Below, one piece after another: positions 1 through 8,625 of a DNA stretch of 64,000 nucleotides. Where the stretch lies: positions 1-64,000 of the forward strand of contig JAEWPB010000177.1 in the NCBI GenBank assembly GCA_023399465.1, written 5' to 3'. Both the position numbers and the translations under genes were made by a program. Position 1 is the first letter of the stretch; every line of letters starts with the position of its first letter. The notes beneath the pieces are model-generated. The model was not told the origin of the DNA. It was given only the letters and a program-made list of their open reading frames with translations, and ran no database searches. The stretch comes from Pseudomonadota bacterium (GTDB lineage Bacteria > Pseudomonadota > Alphaproteobacteria > Rhizobiales > Rhizobiaceae).

Positions 1-1154
1 TCGCGGTCGCCGCCGCAGCCGAAGACCACGATGACCCGCCCGGTTGTGAACGGGCGAACGGAGGTCAGCACGTTCTCCAGCGCATCGGGCTTGTGGGCAT
101 AGTCGACATAGGCAAGCGCGCCGTTCGGCGCGTGGCCGACAAGCTCGAGCCGGCCCGAGGCGCCTTGCAGCTTTTCGAGCGCCGCAATCGCGGTCGCCGC
201 CGGGACTCCCGTCGAAATCGCAAGACCCGCGGCCACGAGTGCGTTCGCCACCTGGAAGTCGCCTGCCAGCGGGATCTGCACTTCGAAGATTTCATCGCCG
301 CAATGAATTTCCGCGACCTGCTTGTGGCGGAAATGCTCGACGCGTTTCAGCGTCAGGAACTCGCCCTTGCGGCCGACGGTCCGAACATCCAGGCCGGCTT
401 CGCGGGCAATGCGGATCGCCTGCTCGGACCACGGATCGTCGGCAAAGATCACCGCCGGAGCGCCTGCCGGCAGCAGGGTGTCGAAGAGACGCATCTTGGC
501 GTCCATGTAGGCCTCGACGGTCGGATGGTAATCCATGTGGTCGCGGCCGAGATTGGTGAAGGCGGCAGCCGCGAGGCGAACGCCGTCGAGGCGATACTGG
601 TCGAGGCCGTGGCTGGAGGCTTCCATCGCGGCGTGAGTGACGCCCTCGGCGGCAAGCTCGCTCAGGAGCGCATGCAGCGAAACCGGATCCGGCGTCGTCA
701 GCGACCCGTACTCGTTGCGGGTCGGCGACACGACGCCGGTGGTGCCGATCATCGCTGCCGGGTGACCGGCATGCATCCAGATCTGGCGGGTAAAGGAGGC
801 AACCGAGGTCTTGCCGGCGGTACCGGTGACCGCCACCATCGTTTCCGGCTGCGCCCCGTAATAGCGTGCTGCGGCAACAGCGAGAAAGCGACGGGCCTGC
901 GACACGGTGAACACTGGCACTGCGCAGCCCGGGATCGGATGCTCGGCGATGACGACCGCAGCGCCGCGCGAAACGGCATCTTCCACATAACCGGCGCCAT
1001 CGGCCCTGGTGCCGGCCAGCGCGACGAAGGCCATACCCGGCCCGATGCTCCGGCTATCGGCGGAAAGGCCGGAAATCTCGGTCTCGCCTACGGCGCCATT
1101 CAGTTGTTCATTCAGTTCCGGAAAGTCCCCTCCGGCCAGATCTCGAAGTTTCAT
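1..1154 (-). CDS. murE: UDP-N-acetylmuramoyl-tripeptide synthetase MurE (3' end outside window)
   Basis: Cytoplasmic Mur ligase that adds the third stem-peptide residue (meso-diaminopimelate in Gram-negatives) to UDP-MurNAc-L-Ala-D-Glu using ATP. It reads leftward off the window edge, so only about 384 of the usual ~485 residues are present. The start ATG at 1154 opens with MKLRDLAGG, typical of rhizobial MurE. Visible motifs are the P-loop GTAGKTS, the N-terminal Mur domain segment GLSADSR, the central TNLGRDHMDYH, and DYAHKPDALE followed by GCGGDRD near the cut edge. It follows ftsI with a 66-bp gap on the same strand, as in the rhizobial dcw cluster. The MurF and downstream dcw genes would lie to the left. 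Confidence 0.95.
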   Translation of the reverse strand, partial: MKLRDLAGGDFPELNEQLNGAVGETEISGLSADSRSIGPGMAFVALAGTRADGAGYVEDAVSRGAAVVIAEHPIPGCAVPVFTVSQARRFLAVAAARYYGAQPETMVAVTGTAGKTSVASFTRQIWMHAGHPAAMIGTTGVVSPTRNEYGSLTTPDPVSLHALLSELAAEGVTHAAMEASSHGLDQYRLDGVRLAAAAFTNLGRDHMDYHPTVEAYMDAKMRLFDTLLPAGAPAVIFADDPWSEQAIRIAREAGLDVRTVGRKGEFLTLKRVEHFRHKQVAEIHCGDEIFEVQIPLAGDFQVANALVAAGLAISTGVPAATAIAALEKLQGASGRLELVGHAPNGALAYVDYAHKPDALENVLTSVRPFTTGRVIVVFGCGGDR

Positions 1155-1220
1155 CGACAGCACTTTTCTATCCCGGACCGCGCCGCCCCGTGCGAATCGG
1201 TCACGTCGACTCTTTCATGC

Positions 1221-2972
1221 TCAATACGACATCAGCAAGGCAGAACCATCTTCCCCGAATTTCGGTTTTACCCCGAGAATTGCAGCGCTGCGCCGCACGA
1301 TCTCTCCGACCATCGGCGTGGCGTTGAGACCGGCAGTGCGGCCGCCGCCCTCACCGGTCTTCGGCGCGTCGATATAGGTCAGCACCAGATACTTCGGATC
1401 GCCGATCGGGAATGCCGACAGGAAGGCATTGAAATTGAGGCCGTTTTTCGCATAGCGCCCGTTGACAACCTTGTCGGCTGTGCCGGTCTTGCCGCCGACA
1501 TCGAAACCGGGAACCAGCGCGCGCTTGCCCGAACCGTTGGTGGCATTCCAGCGCAGGAGATAGCGCATGTGGTCGCTGGTGCTCTTCTTGACGACCGGCA
1601 CGGCGATCTCGGCGGCCTGCTCGAGAGTGCGCGGCAGGAAGGTCGGCGAAATATAGTGACCGCCATTGACCAGGGCCGCACCTGCAACCGCGGTCTGCAG
1701 CGGCGTGGTCGACACACCGTGCCCGAAGGAGATGGTGATCGAGTTGATCTTCTTCCATTCGCGCGGCTGCGAGGGCTGCGCCACCTCGGGCAGTTCGGTC
1801 TGCATCTTGGTCAGCAGCCCCATCCGGGTCAGGAACTCCTTGTGTCCCTCGATGCCGATAAGGTCCGCCATCTTGGCGGTGCCGATGTTCGAGGAATACT
1901 GGAAGATCTCGGGAACGGTGAGAACGCGGTTCTTGCCGTGGAAGTCCTTGATGGTGAAGCCGCCGATACGGATCGGATAGCGCGCGTCGAAGCTGTCGTT
2001 GATCGACACCTTGCCGGAATCGAGCGCCATCGCGGTGGTGAAGGTCTTGAAGGTCGACCCCATCTCGAACGTGCCGTTCGACATGCGGTTAAGCCAGCCC
2101 TCCTCCGCACCTTCGGCCGGATTGTTGGGGTCGTAATCCGGCAGCGAGGCCATGGCCAGCACTTCGCCGGTATTGACGTCGAGCACGACGGCACCGGCGC
2201 CGAGCGCCTCATATTTCTTGATACCCTCGGCCAGCACTTCGCGGACGATGCTCTGCACCCGCAGGTCGATCGACAGCCTTACCGGCTCCAGGTGCTGGTC
2301 GGTGGTCATGCCGACCGCAGCAAGGTCCGCAAGGCCCTGATTGTCTACATAGCGCTCCATGCCGGCGATGCCGCGGTTGTCGACGTTGACATGGCCGACG
2401 ATATGCGAAGCGGTCGGACCACCGGGATAGAAACGGCGCTTCTCCGGCCGGAAGCCGATGCCGGGAATGCCGAGCGCCAGGATCTGGCTCTGCTGCTTCG
2501 GGGTCAACTGCCGCCGCAACCATTGGAAACGCGAATTCGATGACAGCTTGCGATAGGTTCCCTTGACATCAAGATCGGGAAGCACGGTCGACAGCGCCTC
2601 GACCGCTTCGTCGGCGTCGACGATCTTGTGCGGCTCGGCGTAGAGCGAGACCGTGCGGATATCGGTCGCCAGAACCTCGCCGTTACGATCGAGGATATCC
2701 GGGCGCGACGCCATCAGACGGTCGGCCGGCATGATGCTCGACACCGTCTCGGGCTGGGCCACGCCGTATTGCACCAGCCGCCCGCCGATGATCGCGTAGA
2801 CGACGGCAAACCCGGTAATGACCAGGGCGACACGGTTGCGGGCCTGCTTGCCGCGTTGTTTCATCGCACCCTGGAAATTGTGGGATCCATAGCTTGCCGA
2901 GGGGCGATTGGAGCCGCCTGCGGAAAAATGGGCCCTGCTCTTCAGCACCATGATGCGGGAAAGGAAAGACAT
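1221..2972 (-). CDS. ftsI: Septal peptidoglycan transpeptidase FtsI (PBP3)
   Basis: Division-specific D,D-transpeptidase (class B penicillin-binding protein) of 583 residues, acting at the septum with FtsW. The N-terminus is cytoplasmic, followed by one membrane helix at about residues 48-66. The dimerisation (pedestal) domain follows, then the transpeptidase domain with its three active-site motifs: STFK (nucleophile Ser306), SSN (360-362) and KTGT (495-498). The start overlaps the ftsL stop as TGATG, which implies translational coupling. The order ftsL-ftsI-murE on the minus strand is the standard dcw arrangement. Confidence 0.96.
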   Translation of the reverse strand: MSFLSRIMVLKSRAHFSAGGSNRPSASYGSHNFQGAMKQRGKQARNRVALVITGFAVVYAIIGGRLVQYGVAQPETVSSIMPADRLMASRPDILDRNGEVLATDIRTVSLYAEPHKIVDADEAVEALSTVLPDLDVKGTYRKLSSNSRFQWLRRQLTPKQQSQILALGIPGIGFRPEKRRFYPGGPTASHIVGHVNVDNRGIAGMERYVDNQGLADLAAVGMTTDQHLEPVRLSIDLRVQSIVREVLAEGIKKYEALGAGAVVLDVNTGEVLAMASLPDYDPNNPAEGAEEGWLNRMSNGTFEMGSTFKTFTTAMALDSGKVSINDSFDARYPIRIGGFTIKDFHGKNRVLTVPEIFQYSSNIGTAKMADLIGIEGHKEFLTRMGLLTKMQTELPEVAQPSQPREWKKINSITISFGHGVSTTPLQTAVAGAALVNGGHYISPTFLPRTLEQAAEIAVPVVKKSTSDHMRYLLRWNATNGSGKRALVPGFDVGGKTGTADKVVNGRYAKNGLNFNAFLSAFPIGDPKYLVLTYIDAPKTGEGGGRTAGLNATPMVGEIVRRSAAILGVKPKFGEDGSALLMSY

Positions 2973-3364
2973 CAGCGATTCACCGATCCTGTTGAAATCA
3001 TGTCCGCTTTGATCGCCTTGGCGACGGCATCCTCGATGCTGTCGGCGCCCTTGGCAATTTCATCCACCGGCAGCTCGGAGCGGCGCATCGGCAATTCGAC
3101 GGGCTGGGCGAGCTGGGTGGATTCCGTCGGCACGAGCTGCATTTCATCGGCATAGAAATTGATCAGCTTCTGGAGGCGCATCGGCTGGGTCAGCAGCGCC
3201 CAGTCGGCCTTCAGCAGATCGATGGTGTCTTCCTCGAGCTTGATCTCCCGCTCGAGGCGGCGCACCTCGGCGAGCTTCTCGTCGGCGTGGTGCTTGATGT
3301 TGTAGGTCACGGCCGCGGTCGCGATCATCACGAACACCAGGATGATATCGAAGGTTCTCAGCAT
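2972..3364 (-). CDS. ftsL: Cell division protein FtsL
   Basis: Small bitopic divisome protein of 130 residues. A short N-terminus is followed by a membrane helix at about residues 5-21 and then a charged coiled-coil stretch (about 25-60, with ADEKLAEVRRLEREIKL-like heptads). FtsL proteins pair with FtsB (DivIC) and FtsQ to activate FtsW-FtsI. Sequence conservation in the family is low, so the assignment rests on topology, size and position between rsmH (5-bp gap) and ftsI (1-bp TGATG overlap). The tail beyond residue 90 looks disordered and is longer than in enterobacterial FtsL. Confidence 0.9.
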   Translation of the reverse strand: MLRTFDIILVFVMIATAAVTYNIKHHADEKLAEVRRLEREIKLEEDTIDLLKADWALLTQPMRLQKLINFYADEMQLVPTESTQLAQPVELPMRRSELPVDEIAKGADSIEDAVAKAIKADMISTGSVNR

Positions 3365-3369
3365 CGCCG

Positions 3370-4395
3370 TCAGCCCCCCAGTTTCGCGAGATCGGCAAGA
3401 TTGGGCAGGTCGAAGATCGACAGGTCGGCGGCCTCTGCCGGCGCCGATGTGCGCTGGCCGGCCCGGAGCTTGGCCGAGCGGGCGCGAGGATTGATCTCAG
3501 CCTCGGCTTCGCTTGCCGCCACCATCGACTTGCCGACCGGCTCGAACGTCGCCAGCCGCTCATGCACCATCGGCATGTGGCGCGAACCCGACGCCTTGCC
3601 CGAACGGTCGGCAAAGAACTTCTTGACGATCCGGTCCTCGAGCGAATGGAAGGTCACGACCACCAGCCGGCCGCCAGGCTTCAGGGCCCGCTCGGCGGCA
3701 AAAAGCGCCTGCGCCAATTGGCCAAGCTCGTCGTTGACGAACACCCTGAGCGCCTGGAACACCCGGGTTGCCGGATGGATCTTGTCCTTGGCCTTGCGCG
3801 GCGTGACGATCTCGATCAGGCCGGAAAGGTCGCGGGTCGTCTGGAAGGGCTCCTCCGCGCGGCGCTTCTCGATCGCCCTTGCGATACGACCGGGCTGCTT
3901 TTCTTCGCCCAGAAACGAGAAGATGCGAATGAGGTCCGACACCTTGGCGCGATTGACGACGTCCGCCGCCGACACGCCGGAGTTCGACATGCGCATGTCG
4001 AGAGGCCCGTTCTTCTGGAACGAGAAGCCGCGCTCGGCTTCATCGATCTGCATCGAGGACACGCCGATATCGAGGACGACGCCGTCGAGACCGCCGGCCG
4101 GCGCGAACTCCGCCAGCCGTGAAAATTCGGAATGGACGAGGGAAAGCCGCCCGCCGCTCGCAGCGACCAGATCCTGGCCGCCGGCAATCGCCGTCGGATC
4201 GCGGTCGAGCGCGATCACATCGGCGCCGGCCGAGAGAATTGCCGAGGTATAGCCGCCGGCTCCGAACGTGCCGTCGAGGATGATCTTTCCGGGAGCAGGC
4301 TCGAGGGCTGCAAGAACTTCGGCAAGAAGAACCGGGATGTGACGAGCCTGCCCGCCATCGACCTCAGCATGCCCTTCGCCAGGTTTCGCCACCAT
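3370..4395 (-). CDS. rsmH: 16S rRNA (cytosine1402-N4)-methyltransferase RsmH (MraW)
   Basis: SAM-dependent enzyme that N4-methylates C1402 of 16S rRNA in the decoding site. The chosen ATG at 4395 gives 341 residues starting MVAKPGEG. The open frame runs on upstream to 5037, but that part is the shifted reading of mraZ. Motifs are HIPVLLAEVL at the N-terminus, the SAM loop DGTFGAGGYT, DRDP, DIGVSSMQID, and the C-terminal VVTFHSLEDRIVK. It lies 14 bp after mraZ and 5 bp before ftsL, so it is co-transcribed. Confidence 0.96.
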   Translation of the reverse strand: MVAKPGEGHAEVDGGQARHIPVLLAEVLAALEPAPGKIILDGTFGAGGYTSAILSAGADVIALDRDPTAIAGGQDLVAASGGRLSLVHSEFSRLAEFAPAGGLDGVVLDIGVSSMQIDEAERGFSFQKNGPLDMRMSNSGVSAADVVNRAKVSDLIRIFSFLGEEKQPGRIARAIEKRRAEEPFQTTRDLSGLIEIVTPRKAKDKIHPATRVFQALRVFVNDELGQLAQALFAAERALKPGGRLVVVTFHSLEDRIVKKFFADRSGKASGSRHMPMVHERLATFEPVGKSMVAASEAEAEINPRARSAKLRAGQRTSAPAEAADLSIFDLPNLADLAKLGG

Positions 4396-4409
4396 TCCGC
4401 TTCCCCAAT

Positions 4410-4850
4410 CTATCCGGAACGCGCACCCCGCTGCCTGCGCTCCTCTCGAGCCGCCGCCTGCATTTCCTGAAACGCCTGCGGCTGCCATAACTGAAAATGA
4501 TCCGCCCGCCCCACAAAGGTAACCTCTGTAGCGATGCCGGTGAAGTCGCGAATGAAATCCGTGACCATCAGCCGCCCTTCGGCGTCGAGCTTCATGAAGA
4601 CCCCGCCCCCGTGAATGAGGAGCGACATCTGGTTCGCTTGCAGCGAGAACGGATCCTCCGCCGCGATCTGCCTCTCGAAACGATCGAGCAGATCGGGTCC
4701 ACCGATGCTGATGGCCGGGAACACGAAATCCTGGATGCAGTAGAGCTCCGAGATCCCGCGGCTCGCCAGCACCGTACGGAACGCCGCCGGCACGGAAACC
4801 CGCCCCTTGGCATCGATCCTGCTGGTAACATTGGAAAGGAAGCGGTTCAT
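4410..4850 (-). CDS. mraZ: Transcriptional regulator MraZ
   Basis: First gene of the dcw cluster, 146 residues, with two SpoVT/AbrB-like MraZ domains. The family forms ring-shaped oligomers that bind DNA. The first domain starts MNRFLSNVTSRIDAKGRVS and contains the conserved DAKGRVSVPAAFR; the second contains LDAEGRLMV. In Escherichia coli MraZ represses its own promoter through TGGGN repeats. Four such repeats at 10-bp intervals lie about 180-210 bp upstream here (5027-5060), which supports autoregulation. Its stop is 14 bp from the rsmH start. Confidence 0.95.
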   Translation of the reverse strand: MNRFLSNVTSRIDAKGRVSVPAAFRTVLASRGISELYCIQDFVFPAISIGGPDLLDRFERQIAAEDPFSLQANQMSLLIHGGGVFMKLDAEGRLMVTDFIRDFTGIATEVTFVGRADHFQLWQPQAFQEMQAAAREERRQRGARSG

Positions 4851-5026
4851 GACGCTCTACGGCCGTTTCCCACAAAGCGGGGCGCTTCATACACCCCGAA
4901 ACAAACCCTTCAACACACTCACGCCTCCGCACCGCGAAGACATCGAACCCCGGGGCAACCTCCTGAGAGGACCCGTCTCCGGTATGCGATGAATGGGCTT
5001 CAAATCGCCCGTAAGCAGTATGTGTT

Positions 5027-5060
5027 TGGGATACCATGGGACAATTTGGGCGTCAATGGG
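5027..5060. promoter_or_regulatory. Candidate MraZ operator: four TGGG boxes at 10-bp spacing
   Basis: TGGG occurs at 5027-5030, 5037-5040, 5047-5050 and 5057-5060 on the plus strand, exactly 10 bp apart. That is the TGGGN-plus-5-nt-spacer geometry reported for MraZ binding in E. coli. The boxes sit in the ~400-bp gap between mraZ (start 4850) and rnpB, so they are upstream of mraZ, reading opposite to its coding strand. Apart from these boxes I see no clear gene in 4851-5249. The sequence is moderately AT-rich around 5085-5125 and probably carries the mraZ promoter. Confidence 0.7.
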
Positions 5061-5249
5061 AACCGGTCGCTTCGGACATCCGCAGCATCGTATCTTTGTA
5101 AGTTGTTAAGTTTAACGAATGGTTATGACCCGAGGGGCGAGATGCGCAGGATCGCGCCCGGCGACCCAGACCCAAGAAACTGATTTGATTATGGGTTTTC
5201 CGGCCCTTGGGCGGAACGCGATGCGACAGCACTCGCGCGAAAAAGAAAA

Positions 5250-5655
5250 TAGCCAGTTGGCCTGTAAGCCGGGTTCTGTATGGCCCCGATGCGAACACCG
5301 GAACGTGGCAGCCATTCATCTGGGACGACGTTTGCACGCCGCCTCACGCAACCCACCCGGATGACCGGCCCGGAAACGGGCTGGAAGCGCTTGCGCGCCC
5401 CCTGTCATCCCTATTCGGTCTTGCTCCCGGTGGGGTTTGCCATGCCACCCCTGTTGCCAGGCGTGCGGTGGGCTCTTACCCCACCCTTTCACCCTTACCC
5501 CGCAAGCGGGGCGGTATCCTTTCTGTGGCACTTTCCCTGGGGTCACCCCCGCCGGACGTTATCCGGCACCGTGTTTCCGTGGAGCCCGGACTTTCCTCAC
5601 CCTACCGCCTTTCGGCATTGGTAGAGCGCGGCTGCCCGGCCAACTGGCTGGACGG
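5250..5655 (-). ncRNA. rnpB: RNase P RNA (rnpB, bacterial type A)
   Basis: Catalytic RNA of RNase P, which removes 5' leaders from pre-tRNAs. Read on the minus strand, the 5' arm AGCCAGTTGGCC (plus 5639-5650) pairs with GGCCAACTGGCT at the 3' end (plus 5251-5262), forming P1. Conserved core segments follow in order: GAGGAAAGTCCGGGCTCC near the 5' end, then GGTGACCCCAGGGAAAGTGCCACAG, a GGGTAAGGGTGAAAGGGTGG arm, and ACAGAACCCGGCTTACAGGCC at the 3' end. The exact ends are estimated to within a few bases. The length (~405 nt) fits alphaproteobacterial rnpB. Confidence 0.95.
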
Positions 5656-5711
5656 TCATTAACTGAGGGCGCGCCGGATTGCTACCGAAAATATGACGGC
5701 TGATGCAGCCT

Positions 5712-6897
5712 TCAGAGGAAATGCGCAGCAAAATCCGTCCCGTAGTCCTCGGCCTTTATATGATTTTCGAGCAGAAGTTCCGCGCCGAGCCGGCCGATTT
5801 CGTCGGAGCTCTTGGCCGCGGCCCCGCAGCCGCCGGTCATCACCGCAATCCTCGGCGACGACGTGTAGCCGATCGCCGGATAGCCGCTCGGCGTGAAGGA
5901 GGTGACGCAAGGCGCCGTCGATATCGATTTCACCGCGAGCCCCGGCACGAGATAACAAGCGATGCGAACGAGGTGGTCTCTGGCAGCGGCCCGGCCGCTT
6001 CCGCGGAACCAGTCGCAAATCTCGGCTTCGGTCCGCAGTTGCAGATCGTCCGGATCTCCGCCGATCTTGAGATAGAAACGGCCATCCGGATAGCGGATCG
6101 GTGGCAACAGGTAGATGCTGTCACGCCCTTCATCGAGCTTGGCGATCAGTGACGGCATGGTTTGCAGCCGACGCGCCTCGTCCTCGTCGACTTCGAAAAA
6201 CACGACTGTGCGCGCATAGACCCTGAGATCGAGGGACCGCGACAGGAGATCGCCGGCAATCGAATGGCCGCCGGCCGCAAGCAGCACTTTCTCGGCCGTG
6301 AACCTGCTCCCCGAAACCGTGGTCACGACCGCCTTGCGGCCCTCGTCCCGGATCGTGCGCACGACGTCGGGGATCAGGGTAGCGCCTGATCGTTCGGCCA
6401 GCAGCGATTGCGCCCGCACCAGCCGGCGCGGACTGATATGACCGGCCCCTTGCGCTTCGTGGATACCCTCGGCGCCCTGCGGAAAGGAAAAATACGGAAA
6501 CCGCCGTTGCAGACCATCGTCGGCAAGCGCTTCGGCGGCAACGCCGAGCCGCGCGGCGGCGCGGGAAACGTCTGATATATATGGATCGGCTGAGCCGTCG
6601 CCGACGACAAGGCAGCCAACCTCGCGATAGAAGTCGATGCCACTGGCTCGGGCAATATCGCCATAGCGCGCGATCGAACGATGGGCGAGTTGCGCCCAGA
6701 CGGCGTCGGCATCGATGGTGCGGGTAATGCGGCCTTCATCATAATGACTTGCGAACACGCCGTGATGCGTCTGGCGGTCCGCCGGCTCATCGGGACCGAT
6801 GATCGCGACCCCGTCGCATCTTTCGGCCAGATGGCGTCCGGCCGCGGCGCCGCAAAGCCCCCCGGCCAATGATGATATATCGGAAATGTGCTGCCAC
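5712..6897 (-). CDS. FAD-dependent oxidoreductase (sarcosine-oxidase-like), apparent +1 frameshift near the N-terminus
   Basis: DAO-family flavoenzyme of the sarcosine / amine oxidase type, about 394 residues if repaired; the substrate is unknown. The downstream frame opens at a TTG (6869) and lacks the first beta strand of the dinucleotide fold. In the neighbouring frame, GTG at 6897 follows a strong ribosome-binding site (GGAGG) and gives MAAHFRYIIIGRG. Skipping one G of the six-G run (plus 6858-6863) then joins this to LCGAAAGRHLAE, making a perfect GxGxxG motif. So the ancestral start is very likely 6897. The break is either a real mutation or a homopolymer error. The C-terminal region keeps the SGYPAIGYT and GGCGAAAKSSDEIG stretches typical of FAD-binding family members. 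It lies convergent to nothing and beside rnpB. Confidence 0.75.
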
Positions 6898-7053
6898 TTC
6901 CCCCTCCCCGATCACGCGAAAAGCACCGCTTTTCCCGTTTCACCGGACGGAACCGCTCGCTGTCAATTGAAAAGCGATCCGAGTGGCAGTCTCAGTCAAG
7001 CCCGGAGCACATTCGCACCCCGGAACACATACGTTGTTATGATGTCGGGATCG

Positions 7054-7584
7054 TTATTTGATCAGCGACTTTACCTTGCCGCAATAGTTTGCGGAAACCG
7101 GGTTCATGCGCTTGGCGCCATGACCGGCATTGTACTTCAGGATGGTGCTGCAGGTCTTGCCGCCGCCAAGCTTGTGGGCCGCACCGAGGTACTTCATGCC
7201 GTACTTGAGGTTGGTTTCGGGATCATAGAGACCCTTTGCCGAACCGGAATAGCCCATCATGCGTGCAGTGGCGGGCTTGATCTGCATCAGGCCGATTTCG
7301 CCGGCAGCGCCGCGAGCCTTGGGATTGAAATTGCTTTCGACGCGAACGACGGCATGGGCGAGATCGATCGGAACGCCGTAGGACTTGGCATATTTCGAAA
7401 TAAGCGCCGTGTACGGGCTCTTCGAAAAGGACGGCGCCGGCGACGGTACCGCAAAGCCGGCATCGCGCGTGGTCGTTTCAAGTGGAACGGTCTTACGGTG
7501 ATCAAGGGCACCAGCAGAGGCAGACGTAAACCCGGCAAGCAGCATGCCAGCGCATGCAGCGAGGGAAACAGTATATTTCATCAT
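7054..7584 (-). CDS. Secreted lytic transglycosylase (SLT domain)
   Basis: Predicted periplasmic murein transglycosylase of 176 residues. I chose ATG 7584 because it begins MMKYTVSLAACAGMLLAGF, a signal peptide ending around SASA. The open frame continues upstream for 61 codons with no signal-like or conserved sequence. The mature part holds a goose-lysozyme-like SLT fold: catalytic Glu in VVRVESNFNPKA, then GLMQIKPATARMMGY, YDPETNLKYGMKYL and a C-terminal KYNAGHG. There is a short C-terminal tail with two cysteines. About 280 bp separate it from the amidase upstream, so it probably has its own promoter. Confidence 0.88.
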   Translation of the reverse strand: MMKYTVSLAACAGMLLAGFTSASAGALDHRKTVPLETTTRDAGFAVPSPAPSFSKSPYTALISKYAKSYGVPIDLAHAVVRVESNFNPKARGAAGEIGLMQIKPATARMMGYSGSAKGLYDPETNLKYGMKYLGAAHKLGGGKTCSTILKYNAGHGAKRMNPVSANYCGKVKSLIK

Positions 7585-7863
7585 GCAGACAGTAGTCTCC
7601 GACACAAGAGCGTGGCGGAAGCCGCAAAGGTGCAGAACTTCCAGGACGGCGGTGCTGTCGTAGGTGCAACCGGCCCGCATACACATCTCTTTCGTTTCAT
7701 TTAGTGGCTGCTGTTCTTGGGAACCCCACTCCAGCCACCGTTGACGCTGGGCTTTTAACCAGCCCAATGCGGAGATAATTGGGAAAGGATGTGGCCACCT
7801 GCCCTTTTTGGTTTTTTATCGACCAAAGGCTAATATACCAGCCTCGCGGAAGTAACCGGATCT

Positions 7864-8625
7864 TTACGCGAATCGCGGCAGCGCCTGGAGCAGGCGATGC
7901 AGGGTCTCGATCGTCGAGGTGTCGGCGATCCCATCGACCAGTTCGGGGCGGAAGTGGCGCTGGAAAGCGGCGACATCGCCCTCGGTCCTGCCACAGAATT
8001 CTCCCGTTACTTCAGTGCCATAACCGTAAAGCGACAACATCGCCTGCAGCGCTTCGATCGGCTGCCCACGGTCACCGCGCTGGAAGAAGCGGCCGCTGCC
8101 GATCGGCGCCGGCTCGACCCAGTGCCCGACACCCGCCGAATGCAGCTTCCCCCACGGAAACTTTTCGCCCGGATCAACCTTGCGAACAGGGGCCACATCG
8201 GAGTGCCCGAGCACCCTTTCCGGGGCAATTGACCAACGTTTGCCGCAGTCCTGACACAATTCGATCACCGCAGCGATCTGTGCATCGGCAAATTCCGGCA
8301 ATCCGCCGGGATGGCCGGCATTGGCGATCTCGATACCGATCGACAGCGAATTGATGTCGGTCTCACCCGCCCAGAAGCTTTTTCCCGCATGCCAGGCGCG
8401 CAGTCGCTCGGGCACGAGCTGCAGGACGCGCCCGTCCTCATGCACGAAATAGTGGCTCGACACCTGGCTCTCCGACTGACAGAGCCAGGACAGCGCCCCG
8501 TCGGCGCTCGGCATGCCGGTATAGTGCAACAGGATCATGTCGGGCGCCCGCCCGTCGACGCGGTCGTTATGGTTCGGCGACGGCATCACTGCCGCGCCGT
8601 GAAAATCGGGCTCGAATCCATTCAT
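7864..8625 (-). CDS. N-acetylmuramoyl-L-alanine amidase with peptidoglycan-binding domain (AmiD/AmpD-like)
   Basis: Zinc amidase (Amidase_2 / PGRP fold, about residues 15-165) plus a C-terminal PG_binding_1 domain (about 180-245), 253 residues. It cleaves the bond between MurNAc and the stem peptide. Zinc-ligand candidates are the His in LLHYTG, the His in VLGHSDV and the Asp in KVDPGEKFPW; SLSIGIEIAN is the conserved core strand. No signal peptide is evident, so it may act on recycled cytoplasmic muropeptides like AmpD, although the PG-binding domain is more usual in exported AmiD. The start overlaps the djlA stop by 4 bp (ATGA), so the two are co-transcribed. Confidence 0.88.
   Translation of the reverse strand: MNGFEPDFHGAAVMPSPNHNDRVDGRAPDMILLHYTGMPSADGALSWLCQSESQVSSHYFVHEDGRVLQLVPERLRAWHAGKSFWAGETDINSLSIGIEIANAGHPGGLPEFADAQIAAVIELCQDCGKRWSIAPERVLGHSDVAPVRKVDPGEKFPWGKLHSAGVGHWVEPAPIGSGRFFQRGDRGQPIEALQAMLSLYGYGTEVTGEFCGRTEGDVAAFQRHFRPELVDGIADTSTIETLHRLLQALPRFA

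Noticed and set aside
93..2543. An 816-codon plus-strand frame over murE and ftsI
   Set aside because: Antisense to two well-supported dcw genes; composition artefact.
5207..5662. Open frames across the rnpB region
   Set aside because: The sequence is a structured RNase P RNA with conserved core segments; these frames lack start sites and homology.
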